DNA from: Sanderia malayensis
Taxonomy: Eukaryota > Cnidaria > Scyphozoa > Semaeostomeae > Pelagiidae
DNA length: 64,000 bases
Direction of reading: 5' to 3'
Assembly (NCBI GenBank): GCA_013076295.1
Contig: RQOL01000876.1
Location: 4,588,001 to 4,652,000 of the forward strand
Numbering within the stretch: position 1 is the stretch's first letter; each line of letters begins with the position of its first letter. This document shows positions 62,401 to 64,000 of this stretch, piece by piece. The notes under the pieces are model-generated. The model worked only from the letters and a program-made list of their open reading frames with translations, did no database searches and was not told where the DNA came from. A program made the translations under genes and the position numbers.

Positions 62401-63229
62401 AGTACAACTCAACAAGAAAGAAGCACACTTTGATGGCTAAACAATCATCTACAAAACAAAGAACATGACAAAATATGTATGAAGAGTATTAAGTATTAGT
62501 ATTAATTATAGTAAAATCTGTCTGCGCTGGTGATAAATAATGATTAATGCCATATGAATTATGGCAGTATAAAGTATGTTGTGAGTTACCAAGAGGTTCA
62601 ATGACTTTGAACAGCTGCTCAAAAATGTTCACAGCTGCCTTGGGCTGCTTCAACTAGACAAAAATTAAAAAAATCAAATGGCTAATGGCAATTTTTAGCA
62701 TGGATAAAATCTCCACATGTGATGGCATATTGAAACAACAAAGCAAAGCAAAGGTCTGTCAAGCTCACATTGTAGTGCAAAATTCCTTCATTGTACATCA
62801 TAAAACAACGACCAATGTTTCCAAGTTCATCGTTGGAATTCACAGATGACTTACCAAGCTAGAGTGGAAAAAGTAGAATGTCTGTGATGAAAAAAGTCAT
62901 TTGATTCGTATTTACTTAAAATTATTGCAGGTACCTAATATTGAATGCTATAACAGACGACATTAGATGGTTTAACATACCTGCTTCTTGGCAGCAGCAA
63001 GTTGCTTTCTGAGTTCATCAGTCTTGCAGCAATTTGACTGATAAAAATCAGCAACCGCTCTGTTCACTAGAACACGTCCATCATTCGATCTTGCATCTGA
63101 CAACTTCTTCAGTAGCTGTATGCACTCTTCAAAGTGCGAATTTCGAAACTCCTGCAAAGCTTTGCTGGCAAGTTGTTTCTCCTGTTCACTGACAGTTGGG
63201 GTGGAGTTTTCTTTACCCTGATCTGTCAT
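56425..63229 (-). CDS. CNOT10: CCR4-NOT transcription complex subunit 10
   Basis: TPR-repeat scaffold that joins CNOT11 on the N-terminal part of CNOT1 in the mRNA deadenylase complex. Sixteen exons: 63229-62981, 62858-62769, 62653-62590, 62448-62387, 62112-61930, 61703-61620, 61339-61081, 60548-60346, 59876-59755, 59239-59072, 58840-58760, 58559-58446, 58185-58049, 57700-57579, 57273-57198, 56732-56425. Phases close, 773 aa (human 744). Diagnostic stretches: FRNSHFEECIQLLKKL near the start, [119 protein letters not shown]. The last exon encodes a Gln-rich, low-complexity tail with two polyQ runs, longer than in human. An in-frame TAG 12 nt upstream supports the chosen start. Confidence 0.94.
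56930..57078. mobile_element. Worn TA-flanked MITE in CNOT10 intron 15
   Basis: Same family as 40518-40665: shared CGCATATAAGAACC and GGTTCTTATATGCGGGT ends, with TA at both flanks. The outer 10 bp have diverged. Confidence 0.75.
59586..59697. mobile_element. 112-bp MITE with 9-bp target duplication (Mutator-like)
   Basis: Ends TAGACTCACTACATTGCGTCC and the inverse GGACGCAATGTAGTAAGTCTA are inverted repeats with one mismatch. The 9-bp direct repeat TACTGCCAC flanks it at 59577-59585 and 59698-59706. A 9-bp duplication is the mark of Mutator-type elements. It lies in CNOT10 intron 9, ~49 bp downstream of the exon 9 donor in the gene's direction. Confidence 0.85.
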
Positions 63230-64000
63230 AGCACTCTGCTGCTAGACAGAAATTCATATGTTGCAATCACTGGAGAAGGGGGCTCTTGCAGTTGCAATGA
63301 AGAGAGAAGCGACTGGTGTGGAGCAACAGAAAAGTCTTTTATGACGTCACAAATCTGTGATGAGCCTAGGTTCAGGTTCCGGAGGTGAGTCGAGCGAGAA
63401 CACCAGTTTGAAAAGACCAAACGAACAATACTGAAAACAACTTACCATAATTTGTACTGTTCATATGTCTATCATCACCTTGAATTGAAATCGGTGGTAA
63501 AATTGTCACTTATTACTTAGAATTCATGGAAAGAACAAAAAAACATGGACGCCACATGCTCATGCATGCTTTGCTGTGGGCAAGAACTTCATGTATGACA
63601 TGACCTTCTTCTTCTTCTTCTACGTCATAGACCGCTAGGGTCCGTGGACAGGTATTTTTATGTACCGAAATTGTTACTCAACACGTGTTGAGTTTTTAAA
63701 CAACAACAACAATTTTTGATGGACCAACAACAGCAACATTGTATTCACAGCCGCAACCGCAACAACAGTAATGTCACATCATCTGCATGCAGCAGGCAGA
63801 CAAAGGGGGGTTTGTTCCACACTTCCTCGCAGTTCACTCGTCTGGGTCATCAGCTGATCGATTTTTTTGTACCTTTCTGGGAATTTTGACAAGTACCAAT
63901 GGCTCCAAAGCAAAATACGCAGCGCTCAGATTACCAAAAGCAAAAAAAAGCTTATTTCAGATCATGTAATAACAAAGCAAAACAGGTAACAATCAAGAAA
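63230..64000. other. CNOT10 upstream region
   Basis: Probable promoter and 5' UTR. It contains an 18-bp perfect palindrome ACTCAACACGTGTTGAGT (63676-63693) centred on an E-box CACGTG, a CTT microsatellite near 63607, and short AAC runs. No divergent gene is visible before the window ends. Confidence 0.5.

Noticed and set aside
1..64000. CRISPR arrays, operons, ribosome-binding sites
   Set aside because: The window is clearly eukaryotic; the tandem arrays have no repeat-spacer pattern.

Overview
The window is eukaryotic, metazoan nuclear DNA: about 37% GC by eye, genes split into many short exons with GT-AG introns, and many small TIR/MITE elements, foldback elements and minisatellites. The genes (MARCH6, CNOT10, eIF6, histone H2B, a Cys-loop receptor, glutamate-receptor-family channels) are animal genes. 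An anion-type Cys-loop receptor argues against sponge, ctenophore or placozoan. The general style suggests a cnidarian, perhaps an anthozoan; that is an inference, not something the sequence proves.

Layout. 1-14.1 kb is repeat-rich: a 3.2 kb foldback (448-3664), a small two-exon gene for a putative secreted protein (6683-7279, -), a TIR element carrying a THAP-domain ORF with a second MITE nested in it (10681-11913), and an intronless divergent histone H2B (12969-13370, +). 14.1-28.8 kb is one 31-exon gene on the minus strand, MARCH6/TEB4 (ER-associated-degradation E3 ligase), with a 2.6 kb palindromic transposon in intron 8 and an apparent one-base insertion in exon 18. 29.3-41.6 kb holds two head-to-head paralogues (B on -, A on +) of an ionotropic-glutamate-receptor-family channel whose pore carries a potassium-channel TVGYGD filter. 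42.5-44.5 kb (-) is an unrecognised protein made of about eight ~50-residue repeats. 44.9-47.4 kb (-) is a GABA-A/glycine-type Cys-loop receptor. 48.1-51.4 kb (-) is a partial gene I cannot name. 53.6-55.9 kb (-) is eIF6. 56.4-63.2 kb (-) is CNOT10.

The gene models were built by hand: splice sites were chosen so that reading phase stays continuous across every junction and the product follows the known family. Phases close for MARCH6 (about 940 aa after allowing for the one-base insertion), CNOT10 (773 aa), the two channels (608 and 559 aa), the Cys-loop receptor (387 aa) and the repeat protein (411 aa). The most notable content is the pair of glutamate-receptor-like subunits with a K+ filter, close to an anion-type Cys-loop receptor: three ligand-gated-channel subunits of two superfamilies in about 18 kb. 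The housekeeping genes (MARCH6, eIF6, CNOT10) show no obvious functional link to the channel genes.
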